Positions 24,928 through 32,892 are shown, numbered from the stretch's first letter. The stretch: DNA of 64,000 nucleotides from Conexibacter sp. CPCC 205762 (GCF_030646155.1 NZ_JAUTDN010000010.1:62001-126000); one strand, 5' to 3'. The notes: generated from the sequence alone by a model not told the origin. Numbers and translations are program-made.

Positions 24928-25569
24928 CTACTCGTCCCGCGGCGGCGGGCGGAAGACGATCCGCTTCAGCTCGCCGATCGTCGGGCCGCTCAGCCGCAGC
25001 GCGGTGTGGAAGCCCTCCTCACCCAGGTCGCCGCCGTCGAGCCAGCGGCGCAGCTCGTTGAGCGCCAGCTTGTCGTCGTCGGAGACCTTGTCTCTGCCGA
25101 CCTCGATCAGGATCAGATGGCGCGGGCGGCGATGTCTGTGCGCGAGCCGCACCCAGTGGTCGCGCTCTTCGTGGCTGAGGCCATCGGCCAGCAGCACGAC
25201 CGCGTCACCGGCGGCGAAGCGCTTCGTCGCGGCGGCGTCGAGCAGCTGCGCCGCTCTCTCCTCCACCTGGTCCTCCGGCACGCGACCGGCGAGCAGCGCG
25301 CGGACCTTGTCGAGCGAGAGGATCGCCGCCTGGTCCTCCAGCAGCGTCCGTCTCGCGAAGCGATCGCGCTCGGCGTGGTCGGCCGAGACGATCAGCACGA
25401 GGCTGCCGGGCGTGTAGCGCATGCGGTCGGTCGGGCCGAGCACCTGGCAGCGGACGGAGACGTCGGCTGCGCGGGGCGCGGCGCCCTCGCGACGGGGGCG
25501 GTCTGACGACCATCCGCCCCGTTCGTCGTCGGAGAACTTGACGCTGCGCGTGGACGGAGGCGTTGTCAT
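24928..25569 (-). CDS. Kinase-like AAA protein with no P-loop
   Basis: 213 residues. The layout recalls small AAA/polynucleotide-kinase proteins: a first strand SLVLIVSAD, then a regular helix-strand alternation with DAVVLLADGLSHEERDHWVRL and PRHLILIEV. However, the position where GxxxxGK[ST] should follow the first strand reads SADHAERDRFARR, so nucleotide binding is doubtful. The chosen ATG lies just after a GGAGG; a GTG 18 nt upstream is the alternative. It stands alone between convergent and divergent neighbours. It may be a pseudo-kinase or a distinct family; no function can be assigned. Confidence 0.5.
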   Translation of the reverse strand: MTTPPSTRSVKFSDDERGGWSSDRPRREGAAPRAADVSVRCQVLGPTDRMRYTPGSLVLIVSADHAERDRFARRTLLEDQAAILSLDKVRALLAGRVPEDQVEERAAQLLDAAATKRFAAGDAVVLLADGLSHEERDHWVRLAHRHRRPRHLILIEVGRDKVSDDDKLALNELRRWLDGGDLGEEGFHTALRLSGPTIGELKRIVFRPPPRDE

Positions 25570-25607
25570 GCCTCCATGATGCCGCACGCGGCCTCAGAAA
25601 CGACCGA

Positions 25608-25663
25608 GGCCCGCACAAGGCGGGCCCCGGAAAAGGCCGGGGCCCGCACATGGCGGGCCCCGG
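25608..25663 (-). terminator. Tandem stem-loops after the cold-shock gene
   Basis: Two near-identical hairpins form a 33-bp-period direct repeat (25608-25630 and 25641-25663; one mismatch). The one nearer the gene has an 11-bp stem (25637-25647 with 25653-25663) and is followed on the minus strand by CCTTTTCC, as in an intrinsic terminator. The second adds a 7-bp stem. Confidence 0.7.
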
Positions 25664-25691
25664 TGAAGCAGAAGATCGTGAGCGTCAGCGC

Positions 25692-25895
25692 TCAGATCGC
25701 CTGGACGTTGACGGCCTTCGGGCCCTTCGGGCCGGGCTCCGAGTCGTAGGAGACCTTCGCGCCCTCGGGCAGCGAGCGGTAGCCGTCGGCGATGATGCCG
25801 GTGTGGTGGACGAAGAGGTCCTTCGACTGGTCATCGGGGGTGATGAAGCCGAAGCCCTTCTCGTCGCTGAACCACTTCACGGTTCCTGTAGCCAT
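25692..25895 (-). CDS. cspA: Cold-shock domain protein
   Basis: 67 residues, a complete CSD. The RNA-binding motifs RNP1 (KGFGFI, residues 15-20) and RNP2 (DLFVHH, 28-33) are intact. It acts as an RNA chaperone or single-strand nucleic acid binder in the cytoplasm. The start was set at MATG because all family members begin there and GGAGG lies 8 nt upstream; an in-frame ATG five codons earlier is spurious. About 200 nt of AT-richer sequence upstream may hold a regulated leader. Tandem hairpins terminate it. Confidence 0.95.
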   Translation of the reverse strand: MATGTVKWFSDEKGFGFITPDDQSKDLFVHHTGIIADGYRSLPEGAKVSYDSEPGPKGPKAVNVQAI

Positions 25896-25984
25896 ATCCG
25901 TGTCCTCCACGGGGTGTGTTGTGTGTGCTGCGAACGCGGAGGGTGCTGGGATGCAACGACTACGAGCGCTGACACTTCTTTGCC

Positions 25985-25998
25985 GAATCGCTCGATTC
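25985..25998. promoter_or_regulatory. Inverted repeat in the csp/SIP intergenic region
   Basis: GAATCG-CT-CGATTC, a perfect 6-bp inverted repeat in the AT-richer divergent region between the cold-shock gene and the siderophore-interacting protein gene. It is an operator or mRNA hairpin candidate. Confidence 0.3.
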
Positions 25999-26053
25999 GA
26001 CTCGTACGCGCGTGACAGTAGCAGGCGATTTCAGAAGCGCAAGCCATCAAGCG

Positions 26054-26071
26054 GTGAAATCTGCTTTTCAC
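26054..26071. promoter_or_regulatory. Hairpin upstream of siderophore-interacting protein gene
   Basis: GTGAAA-TCTGCT-TTTCAC, perfect 6-bp arms with a 6-nt loop, about 20 bp upstream of the palindrome at 26089. Confidence 0.3.
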
Positions 26072-26088
26072 AGCCGAAGTGGTATCTG

Positions 26089-26102
26089 TTAGGTGGACCT
26101 AA
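26089..26102. promoter_or_regulatory. TTAGGT-GG-ACCTAA palindrome at the SIP start
   Basis: Perfect 6-bp inverted repeat with a 2-bp centre, ending on the first base of the ATG at 26102. The TTAGGT and ACCTAA half-sites match those of DtxR/IdeR iron boxes, but the known consensus has a 7-bp centre, so the match is partial. Confidence 0.45.
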
Positions 26103-26992
26103 TGCCCCGTGAAAGCCCGAGGAACCCGATGGCCGAGCCCCCAGCCACGCCCAGCGCGCGCCCCGCCAAGCCGGCCCGCAGACAGATCGTCACCCGCGTC
26201 GAATCCGTCGAGCGGCTGACGCCCGGGATGCTGCGCATCGTCGTCGCGGGCGACGATCTCGCCGGCTTCGGCGCCGGCGCCTTCAGCGACCACTACGTCA
26301 AGCTCGTGCTGCCGCCGGCCGGCGCGCCGTACGCGCCGCCGTTCGACCCCGAGCAGCTGAAGGCCGAGCTGCCGCGCGAGCAGTGGCCGCGGATGCGCAC
26401 CTACACCGTGCGCGCGTGGGAGCCCGACGCCAACCGCCTCACGCTCGACTTCGTCGTCCACGGCGACGAGGGCCTCGCCGGCCCCTGGGCGGCGGCCGCG
26501 CAGCCGGGCGACCTGCTGCAGCTCGTCGGCCCCGGCGGCTCCTACACGCCCGACCCGTCGGCCGACTGGCACCTGTTCGTCGGCGACGCGAGCGTGATCC
26601 CGGCGATCCAGGCGTCGCTGCCGCGCGTCGCGGCGGGCGTGCCGGTGCGGATCGTGCTGCAGGTCGACGGCCCGCAGGAGCGGCAGCCGCTCGTGCGCAG
26701 CGACGACCCCGCGGTCGAGGTCGTCTGGCTGCACGACGCCGCGCACGGCGCCGAGCAGTTCGTCGACGCGCTGCGCGCGCTGGAGTTCCCGCCCGGCCGC
26801 GTGCACGCGTTCGTGCACGGCGAGGCGACGGCGGTCCGCGAGGTGCGCAGGCACCTCGTGCTCGAACGCGGCGTCGCGCGCGAGCAGCTGTCGGCCTCCG
26901 GCTACTGGAAGCTGACCCGCAGCGACGAGGACTGGCGCGCCGAGAAGGCCGAGTGGAACCGCCTCGTCGAGGCCGACGAGGCGGCGGCGTAA
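26102..26992 (+). CDS. Siderophore-interacting protein (FAD ferric reductase)
   Basis: 296 residues from the ATG overlapping the palindrome; a GTG 9 nt upstream and an ATG 27 nt downstream are alternatives. The FAD-binding domain shows MRTYTVRAW (the R-x-Y-T flavin contact, near residue 97) and the VHGDEGLAGPWAAAAQPGD turn. The C-terminal SIP domain has HLFVGDASVIPAI and the late HGEATAVREVRRHL with a final SGYWKLTRSDEDWR, all family signatures. It reduces ferric siderophores in the cytoplasm to free iron. Iron control through the overlapping palindrome is plausible. Confidence 0.93.
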   Translation: MPRESPRNPMAEPPATPSARPAKPARRQIVTRVESVERLTPGMLRIVVAGDDLAGFGAGAFSDHYVKLVLPPAGAPYAPPFDPEQLKAELPREQWPRMRTYTVRAWEPDANRLTLDFVVHGDEGLAGPWAAAAQPGDLLQLVGPGGSYTPDPSADWHLFVGDASVIPAIQASLPRVAAGVPVRIVLQVDGPQERQPLVRSDDPAVEVVWLHDAAHGAEQFVDALRALEFPPGRVHAFVHGEATAVREVRRHLVLERGVAREQLSASGYWKLTRSDEDWRAEKAEWNRLVEADEAAA

Positions 26993-26995
26993 CCT
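26990..26995 (+). promoter_or_regulatory. -10 box before deoxyribosyltransferase gene
   Basis: TAACCT 7 nt before the GTG at 27003; it includes the TAA stop of the SIP gene. Confidence 0.4.
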
Positions 26996-27002
26996 CCACG
27001 GG

Positions 27003-27476
27003 GTGAGCCTCCCGCGCTGCTACGTCGCCAGCCCGCTCGGCTTCAACGAGGCCGGGCGCGTCTATTACCAGCGCATCTACCTGCCGGCGCTGGCCGAGGT
27101 GGTCGAGCCGCTGGACCCGTGGGCGCAGGTCGCGCCCGAGACGATCGCCCGCGCGCAGGCCGGCGGCCGCGAGGCGCTGCGCGCCCTGTGGCTGCAGACC
27201 GGCCTCGGCAACCTCGCGCTGATCGAGCGCGCGCCGCTGCTGGCGGCGTGGCTCGACGGCCAGGAGGTCGACTCGGGCACCGCGACCGAGGTCGGCTATG
27301 CGGCCGGGCGCGGCGTGCGCTGCTTCGGCCTCCGCAGCGACGTCCGCAACGCCGGCGAGGAGGGGATGGCCGTCAACCTCCAGGTCGAGGCGACGATCGC
27401 CCACTCCGGCGGCCGCATCGTCGACTCGCTCGACGCGCTCGTCGCCGCCCTGCGCGACGCCGCCGCGCAGCGCTAA
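27003..27476 (+). CDS. Nucleoside 2-deoxyribosyltransferase family protein
   Basis: 157 residues. The fold is signalled by the N-terminal CYVASPLGFNEAGRVYY and the DSGTATEVGYAAG motif near residue 91, where the family places its Asp and catalytic Glu. Family members exchange nucleobases on deoxyribose or hydrolyse nucleoside monophosphates. The GTG start is 11 nt after the SIP gene and 7 nt after a TAACCT hexamer. It could be co-transcribed with SIP, although no functional link is obvious. Confidence 0.8.
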   Translation: MSLPRCYVASPLGFNEAGRVYYQRIYLPALAEVVEPLDPWAQVAPETIARAQAGGREALRALWLQTGLGNLALIERAPLLAAWLDGQEVDSGTATEVGYAAGRGVRCFGLRSDVRNAGEEGMAVNLQVEATIAHSGGRIVDSLDALVAALRDAAAQR

Positions 27477-27552
27477 CGCCGGCGCGCCCCGAACGGCGTT
27501 CGTTTCGCCTTCGCACGGGCTGAAACGCTCATCGGCGGGCCGCTCGCACACC

Positions 27553-27592
27553 ATTTCCGCACATTCCCGACCGATTTACCCATGTTCTTGAT
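27553..27592 (+). promoter_or_regulatory. PHO-box-like direct repeats upstream of pstS
   Basis: Four related units, ATTTCC, ATTCCC, ATTTACC and GTTCTTG, start at 27554, 27564, 27575 and 27585, so their spacing is 10-11 bp. They lie just upstream of the -35 box. Actinobacterial PhoP sites are 11-bp direct repeats of a GTTCACC-like core. The fit is approximate. Confidence 0.4.
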
Positions 27593-27618
27593 CCGCAAAC
27601 CGTCGCATTGCTAAAGTG
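27589..27618 (+). promoter_or_regulatory. pst operon promoter
   Basis: TTGATC (27589-27594) and TAAAGT (27613-27618) separated by 18 bp, a good housekeeping-sigma promoter. It would leave a leader of about 40 nt before the pstS ATG. Confidence 0.6.
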
Positions 27619-27666
27619 CCCCATCCCAGTCGTCTTTAACGGGATTACCGACGGAAAAGGGGTTTC

Positions 27667-28509
27667 ATGAAGCGGAGAACTGCGGGCCTGGTCGGGGCGC
27701 TGGCCCTTGCCACCGCCATCGCCGCACCGGCGACGGCCCAGGCCGCGACGGTCTTCGGCTCGGGATCGAGCGCGAGCGTGCCGTACCTGGAGGCGCTCTT
27801 CAAGGAGTACAAGAAGGTCAGCCCGAGCGTCAGATTCGTCTACACCGCGAACAACGGCAACGCCGGCGCGAAGGACGTCCAGACCGGCAAGAGCGCGTTC
27901 GCGATCCAGACGCGTCCGCCCGTCGCCTCCGACTCCGGGCTGAGCTACTCGAAGCTCTTCCTCGACGGCCTCTGCGTCGCCGTCAACCCCGCCAACAACG
28001 TCAGCGACCTGAAGATCGCGCAGGTCAGAGACATCTTCCTCGGGACCGTCACCGAGTGGTCGGCGTACGGCTCCAACATCACGGCGCCGATCTCGGCCTT
28101 CGGCCGCTTCTCGACCGCCGGCCTCTACACGTTCTTCCAGAGCGCCGTGCTCGAGGGCCAGACGCAGGCCTCGAACGTGACCGCGCTCGACAAGGACGGC
28201 GAGGTCTCGGTCGCCGTCTCCAGAAACCAGGCCGGCATCGGCTACGTCGGCCTCGCCAACTCGGGTCCGGGCAAGGGCGTCAAGCGCCTCAAGCTCAACG
28301 GCCAGCCGTGCGAGCAGAGCGCGATCAAGACGCTCAAGTACCCGCTCTCGCGCTACGCCTGGCTGGTGCTGCCGGCGAGAAAGCCGAACAAGCTCGCGAC
28401 GCAGTTCGGCGACTGGGTGCGCACGAGCTACGCCGCCGGCAAGGTGATCGACAAGGCCGGCGCGGTGCCCGCGTTCAACGCGAAGAAGCCGCCCAGAAGA
28501 AAGAAGTAG
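27667..28509 (+). CDS. pstS: Phosphate ABC transporter substrate-binding protein
   Basis: 280 residues. A cleavable-looking signal peptide (residues 1-27, ending AQAA) and no lipobox Cys. The phosphate pocket begins with GSGSSASVPYLEAL, and TRPPVASDSG and GRFSTAGLYTFFQ are later ligand loops. The protein is shorter than typical PstS (about 340-380) and ends in a basic KKPPRRKK tail that could hold it to the anionic cell wall. AAGGGG lies 5 nt before the ATG. First gene of pstSCAB; it captures extracellular phosphate for the permease. Confidence 0.9.
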   Translation: MKRRTAGLVGALALATAIAAPATAQAATVFGSGSSASVPYLEALFKEYKKVSPSVRFVYTANNGNAGAKDVQTGKSAFAIQTRPPVASDSGLSYSKLFLDGLCVAVNPANNVSDLKIAQVRDIFLGTVTEWSAYGSNITAPISAFGRFSTAGLYTFFQSAVLEGQTQASNVTALDKDGEVSVAVSRNQAGIGYVGLANSGPGKGVKRLKLNGQPCEQSAIKTLKYPLSRYAWLVLPARKPNKLATQFGDWVRTSYAAGKVIDKAGAVPAFNAKKPPRRKK

Positions 28510-28510
28510 C

Positions 28511-29485
28511 GTGCCGCGACGTCTGCTGCCGGATCAGCGCGCCGAGCTTGTGCTCGGCGCGCTGGTCTGCGCCGTGCTGCTGTTCGTGCTGACGATCGTC
28601 GTCTTCGTCTTCAAGGAGGCGTGGCCGTCGTTCCAGCACAACGGCTGGGCCTGGTTCAGCTCCGGCGGCAACGTCGACCGCCAGATCCAGGAGATCTTCA
28701 CCGCGGCCGCCGACCTCAGAAGACCGGTCTACACCTTCCACGCCTGGCCGATCATCTGGGGCACGTTCCTGATCACGACCGGCGCGGTCGCGCTCAGCTT
28801 CGTCGCGGCGCTGTTCGTCTCCGTCTTCATCGTCGAGTTCGCGCCCGAGTGGATCCGCACGATCCTCGAACCGGTCGTGCGGCTGCTGGCGAGCGTGCCG
28901 TCGGTGATCTTCGGCCTCGTCGGCGTGCTCGTGCTGGTGCCGTTCATCGGCGAGCACGTGATCAGCGACGACAACCGCCGCTCGGTCTCCTACATCGTCT
29001 CGCTCAGCGGCTACAGCCTGCTGGCCGGCGTCCTGATCCTCACGCTGATGATCGCGCCGCTGATGATCGCCGTCTTCAGCGACGGCCTCCGCTCGGTCCC
29101 GCGCGGCTGGCTGGAGGGCTCGCTCGGGCTCGGCATCAACCGCTGGCGGACCTTCTGGAAGATCGGCGTGCGGACGGCGCGGCCGGCACTCGTCGCCGGC
29201 ACCGTGCTGGCGACCGCGCGGGCGCTCGGCGAGGCGGTGATGCTGGCGATGGTGACCGGCGGCGTCGCGTTCGCGCCCAACCCGGCCGACGGCGTGATCT
29301 TCTTCGTCGAGCCGACGCGGCCGCTGGCGGCGACGATCCTGCAGGCGTCGGAGGAGCTGACGGCGCCGGCGATGCGCCACACGATCTTCGCGATCGCCGC
29401 GGTGCTGCTGTTCTCGGCGCTGATGCTGTCGCTGACCGGCTGGGTCGTGAAGCAGCCGATGAAGAAGTACGGGGTGCGGGCATGA
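28511..29485 (+). CDS. pstC: Phosphate ABC transporter permease PstC
   Basis: 324 residues with six main membrane segments. The long periplasmic loop after TM1 and the VPSVIFGLVGVLVLVPF and ARALGEAVMLAMVTGG segments are typical of PstC. The EAA loop region around residue 200 (GWLEGSLGLGINRWRTFWKI) contacts the ATPase. The GTG start lies one base after the pstS stop. Its TGA overlaps the pstA ATG. Confidence 0.93.
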   Translation: MPRRLLPDQRAELVLGALVCAVLLFVLTIVVFVFKEAWPSFQHNGWAWFSSGGNVDRQIQEIFTAAADLRRPVYTFHAWPIIWGTFLITTGAVALSFVAALFVSVFIVEFAPEWIRTILEPVVRLLASVPSVIFGLVGVLVLVPFIGEHVISDDNRRSVSYIVSLSGYSLLAGVLILTLMIAPLMIAVFSDGLRSVPRGWLEGSLGLGINRWRTFWKIGVRTARPALVAGTVLATARALGEAVMLAMVTGGVAFAPNPADGVIFFVEPTRPLAATILQASEELTAPAMRHTIFAIAAVLLFSALMLSLTGWVVKQPMKKYGVRA

Positions 29486-30462
29486 GCGCGATGACCGCGC
29501 CGCCCGCCCAGCCGGCCTCGCCGCCGCCCGCGCCGCGCCGCTCGGCGCGCGACTCGTCGGCGTCGTGGCGGCTGACCGACCGGCTCGGGCTCGCGTTCGC
29601 GTGGCTGCTGGGGATCGGCTTCCTCGTCGTGACCGCCGCGATCGTGCTCTACATGATGGTCCAGGGGCTGCGCTACGTCCGCCCCGAGCTGTTCGTCACC
29701 TCGCCCTCGGCCGGCTTCACCGAGAGCGAGACCGGCGGCTTCCTCGACCCGCTGCTGGGGACCGTGATCGTCGCCGCGATGGCGATGGCGATCGCCTTCC
29801 CGCTCGGCCTCTGCATCGCCGTCTGGCTGAGCGAGTACGGCCGCCCGTCGCTGCTGGCGCGCGTGACCGAGTCGACGATCGAGATGCTCGCCGGCACGCC
29901 CTCGATCGTCTTCGCGCTGTTCGGCACCCTGCTGTTCGAGCAGGGCGCGCTCGCCTTCTTCAGCCGCACCAACGACGGCGGCGTCGTCTACGGCCGCTCG
30001 TTCTTCGCCGCCGCCTCGATGCTGGCGCTGATCGCGCTGCCGCTGGTCGTCGCGAACGTGCGCGAGGGGCTGCAGGCGATCCCGGCGCACGTGCGCGAGG
30101 CCTCCTACGCGGTCGGCAAGACGAAGCTGACGACGACGCGGCGCGTGCTGCTGCCGGCGGCGCGGCCGTCGGTCGTGACCGGCGCGATGCTCGGCGTCGG
30201 CCGCGTGATCGGCGACACGGCGGTGATCGTGCTGCTGCTGGGCGCGACGCTGCGCTTCAACCCGGCCGGCGACGTGCCGGGCCTGTCGCAGCTGAAGGGG
30301 ACCGGCAGCACGCTGACGAGCTTCGTCTACGCCAACGCGCCGACCGGCGAGGCGAACCAGCCGACGAAGGCGTACGCCGCCGCCTTCGTGCTGCTGTCGA
30401 TGGTCCTGGTCTTGAACTTCGCGGTCGACCTGGCCGTGCGACGCGGGAGACGCTGGAGATGA
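29482..30462 (+). CDS. pstA: Phosphate ABC transporter permease PstA
   Basis: 326 residues. A 35-residue Pro/Ala/Ser-rich cytoplasmic tail precedes TM1. MLAGTPSIVFALFG, VPAHVREASYA-type EAA loop (IPAHVREASYAVGKTKLTTT) and GRVIGDTAVIVLLLGA are PstA hallmarks. It pairs with PstC to form the channel. Start and stop overlap the neighbouring genes by 4 nt each, so the subunits are translated together. Confidence 0.93.
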   Translation: MSAMTAPPAQPASPPPAPRRSARDSSASWRLTDRLGLAFAWLLGIGFLVVTAAIVLYMMVQGLRYVRPELFVTSPSAGFTESETGGFLDPLLGTVIVAAMAMAIAFPLGLCIAVWLSEYGRPSLLARVTESTIEMLAGTPSIVFALFGTLLFEQGALAFFSRTNDGGVVYGRSFFAAASMLALIALPLVVANVREGLQAIPAHVREASYAVGKTKLTTTRRVLLPAARPSVVTGAMLGVGRVIGDTAVIVLLLGATLRFNPAGDVPGLSQLKGTGSTLTSFVYANAPTGEANQPTKAYAAAFVLLSMVLVLNFAVDLAVRRGRRWR

Positions 30463-31346
30463 GGTTCGTCACGCCGCCGCCGGTGCGGCGGCTGCCACTC
30501 GCGGGCGAGCAGCCCGCGACCGTCGTCGAGCCGGGCGCGCCCGGCGGCGCGGTCGCGACCAGCGGCCGCCGCCTGCAGGCCTCGCCGATGGCGGTCGAGC
30601 GGATGACGGTCGACCGGATGTCGATCGCCTACGGCGCGAAGGTCGCCGTCGACGAGGTCTCGCTGCCGATCCGCCAGGGCGAGGTGCTGGCGCTGATCGG
30701 GCCCTCGGGCTGCGGCAAGACGACGCTGCTGCGCTCGCTCAACCGCCTCACCGAGCTGACCAAGACGGCGTCGATGAAGGGCCGCATCCTGCTCGACGGG
30801 ACCGACACCGCGACGCTCGAGCCGACCGCGCTGCGGCGGCGCGTGACGATGGTCTTCCAGCAGCCGAACCCGTTCCCGATGAGCGTCTTCGACAACGTCG
30901 CCTACGTGCTGCGCGAGCAGGCGTCGCGGCGGCCGCGCAAGAGGGCGCTGCAGGGCGCGGTCCAGAGCGCGCTGGAGCGCGCCGGGCTGTGGGAGGAGGT
31001 CAAGGGCAACCTCGCCCATCCCGCGCTGCGGCTGTCCGGCGGCCAGCAGCAGCGGCTCTGCATCGCCCGCGCGCTCGCAGCCGATCCCGAGGTGCTGCTG
31101 CTCGACGAGCCCTGCTCGGCGCTCGACCCGATCTCGACGCAGGTGATCGAGGAGCTGATCGTGCAGCTGCGCGAGCAGGTCGCGGTCGTGATCGTCACGC
31201 ACAACCTCCAGCAGGCCTTCCGGATCGCCGACTACGTCGCCTTCATGTACCTCGGCGAACTGGTCGAGTACGGGCCGGCGGAGCAGGTCTTCGGCGCGCC
31301 TCGCGCCGACCGCACGAAGGAGTACGTGAGCGGTGGCTTCGGGTAG
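30459..31346 (+). CDS. pstB: Phosphate ABC transporter ATPase PstB
   Basis: 295 residues. An N-terminal extension of about 45 residues, absent from most PstB proteins, precedes the ABC domain. Walker A is GPSGCGKTT, the Q-loop is VFQQPNPFP, the signature is LSGGQQQRL, Walker B is VLLLDEPCSALDP and the switch His is in VTHNLQQ. The product powers phosphate import. ATGA overlap with pstA; the following lipoprotein gene starts inside its last codons. No phoU or phoR gene is in this cluster. Confidence 0.95.
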   Translation: MRFVTPPPVRRLPLAGEQPATVVEPGAPGGAVATSGRRLQASPMAVERMTVDRMSIAYGAKVAVDEVSLPIRQGEVLALIGPSGCGKTTLLRSLNRLTELTKTASMKGRILLDGTDTATLEPTALRRRVTMVFQQPNPFPMSVFDNVAYVLREQASRRPRKRALQGAVQSALERAGLWEEVKGNLAHPALRLSGGQQQRLCIARALAADPEVLLLDEPCSALDPISTQVIEELIVQLREQVAVVIVTHNLQQAFRIADYVAFMYLGELVEYGPAEQVFGAPRADRTKEYVSGGFG

Positions 31347-32127
31347 GCGGAGCGGCATCCCGCGGCGCGGCGCGGCGCGGGCGGGCGCGGCGGGCGGCTG
31401 CCTGCTCGCGGCCGCGTGCGCGCTGAGCGGCTGCGTCTCGACGCAGCAGAAGAACGCGCGCGCGAAGCTGACGGCCGAGCGCGAGCTGGCCAGCCGCGAG
31501 CCGCTGCACGTCGGCGCGAGCGAGCGGCGCGTCACCGTCGAGCGGGTCGCGCTCGTCCGCGGCAGCGGCGAGACGGCGCTCGTCGTGACGCTGCGCAACC
31601 GCGCCGCGACGCCGTTGACCGACCTGCCGATCGCGATCGGCATCAGCGGCGCCGGCGGCCGCCGCACGGTCCTCAACGGCCGCCGCGGGCTCGGCTGGTT
31701 CGAGACGCACGTGCCGTCGGTCGGCGCCGGCGCGCGCGTCGAGTGGGTCTTCAGCGCGCGTGCGCGGGCGGTGCCGCCGGGGCGGCCGTGGGCGCGCGTC
31801 GGCGCACCGACGCGGCTCAGCAGCGCTGCGTCGCTGCCGCGGCTGGTCGCGACCGTGACGACGGGGGACGGCAAGGGGAGCGCGCGCGGCGGTCGTGGTG
31901 CCGTCGCGCGCGTCGTCGTCCGCAACGACAGCGACGTGCCGCAGCGCGATCTCCAGCTGGTCGCGCTGGCCGGTGCGAGCGGCCGCTGGACGGCGGCCGG
32001 CCGCGCCCGCATCGCAGAGCTGGGCGCCCGTGCGCAGGCGCGCGCGACGGTGCCGCTGACCGGCCGCTTCGGCGCGGGCGGCTCCGGCGCCGTGACGGTC
32101 CAGGCGCTTCCGACGATCTTCGAGTGA
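31333..32127 (+). CDS. Predicted lipoprotein linked to pst operon
   Basis: 264 residues. A basic N-terminus, a hydrophobic stretch and a lipobox LSGC near residue 34 predict lipid anchoring outside the membrane. The mature part holds two beta-rich repeats (VTVERVALVRGSGETALVVTL and RLVATVTTGDG...ARVVVRNDSDVPQRDLQLVAL) that look like paired immunoglobulin-like or FxLYD-type domains. GTG start, overlapping pstB by 14 nt, so co-expressed with phosphate uptake. Specific function unknown. Confidence 0.7.
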   Translation: MASGRRSGIPRRGAARAGAAGGCLLAAACALSGCVSTQQKNARAKLTAERELASREPLHVGASERRVTVERVALVRGSGETALVVTLRNRAATPLTDLPIAIGISGAGGRRTVLNGRRGLGWFETHVPSVGAGARVEWVFSARARAVPPGRPWARVGAPTRLSSAASLPRLVATVTTGDGKGSARGGRGAVARVVVRNDSDVPQRDLQLVALAGASGRWTAAGRARIAELGARAQARATVPLTGRFGAGGSGAVTVQALPTIFE

Positions 32128-32141
32128 GGGAGGGCAGCACG

Positions 32142-32807
32142 ATGACGCAGACCAACGGGGTGCCGCAGGCGACGGTCGCGCTGCCGGCGATCGACTTCGA
32201 GCGCTGTGACCACTGCCAGGCGCCGCTCGACGCGCGCCAGCGCTACTGCGTCGCGTGCGGCGCGCGACGGCCGGCGGGCGACGACCCGGTCGCGCGCTGG
32301 TACGCCGACGGGCGGCGGGCGCGCGCTGCCTCGGTGGCGCCGCCGGCCGCGGCGCCGGCGGGCGGGCGCGGCGGCGGGATCGCGACCGCGCTCGTCTTCG
32401 CGCTCCTGCCGATCGCGGCGGCGGCGGGGATCTACGTCGGCCGCGGCGGCGACGACCAGAGCGAGCTGCTGGTGAAGGCGCTCAACGCGCAGAAGGCGCC
32501 GGTCGTGAACATCGTCGGCGGCACGGGCGGCGGTGCCAGCGCGGTCGACTCCGGCAGCGGCTCCAGCGACTCCGGCTCGGCCGCGAAGAGAACGGCCAGA
32601 TCCGACGCCGCCGCCCGCAGCGCGAGAGACGGCGGCAGAGTGATCGCGAGAACGAGATACGGCGACGCGCACCAGCTGACCGGGGCGAGAATAACCCCGA
32701 GAGTCAGAGCGGACAGCAAGAGAGCGCTCGACAAGATCGCCAGCTCGAAGGGCAAGGAGTACGTCGAATCGCAGCGCGGCCTGCCCGACCAGATCGTGAT
32801 CCCGTGA
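32142..32807 (+). CDS. Zinc-ribbon single-pass membrane protein
   Basis: 221 residues. The N-terminal zinc ribbon has two CxxC knuckles (CDHC and CVAC within 20 residues of each other, near residues 22-42). A transmembrane helix (GIATALVFALLPIAAAAGIYVG) follows near 83-104, then an extracytoplasmic Ser/Gly/Asp linker and a basic tail. AGGGAGG precedes the ATG. Codon use changes sharply: in the tail most arginines are AGA and an ATA isoleucine appears, while the first half uses CGC/CGG. It is in the pst-linked gene string; role unknown, possibly a sensor or scaffold. Confidence 0.65.
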   Translation: MTQTNGVPQATVALPAIDFERCDHCQAPLDARQRYCVACGARRPAGDDPVARWYADGRRARAASVAPPAAAPAGGRGGGIATALVFALLPIAAAAGIYVGRGGDDQSELLVKALNAQKAPVVNIVGGTGGGASAVDSGSGSSDSGSAAKRTARSDAAARSARDGGRVIARTRYGDAHQLTGARITPRVRADSKRALDKIASSKGKEYVESQRGLPDQIVIP

Positions 32808-32892
32808 CCGCGCGATCGCTCGGCCTGCGGCCTCGGATCGCGTCGGAAGAGCTCGCCCAGGAGGCTCGCTCTTCCGTGTCGAGGGGCCGATC

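Noticed and set aside
28475..30090. Long minus-strand frames opposite pstC/pstA
   Set aside because: Low-complexity charged translation with no domain; plus-strand membrane permeases explain the region.
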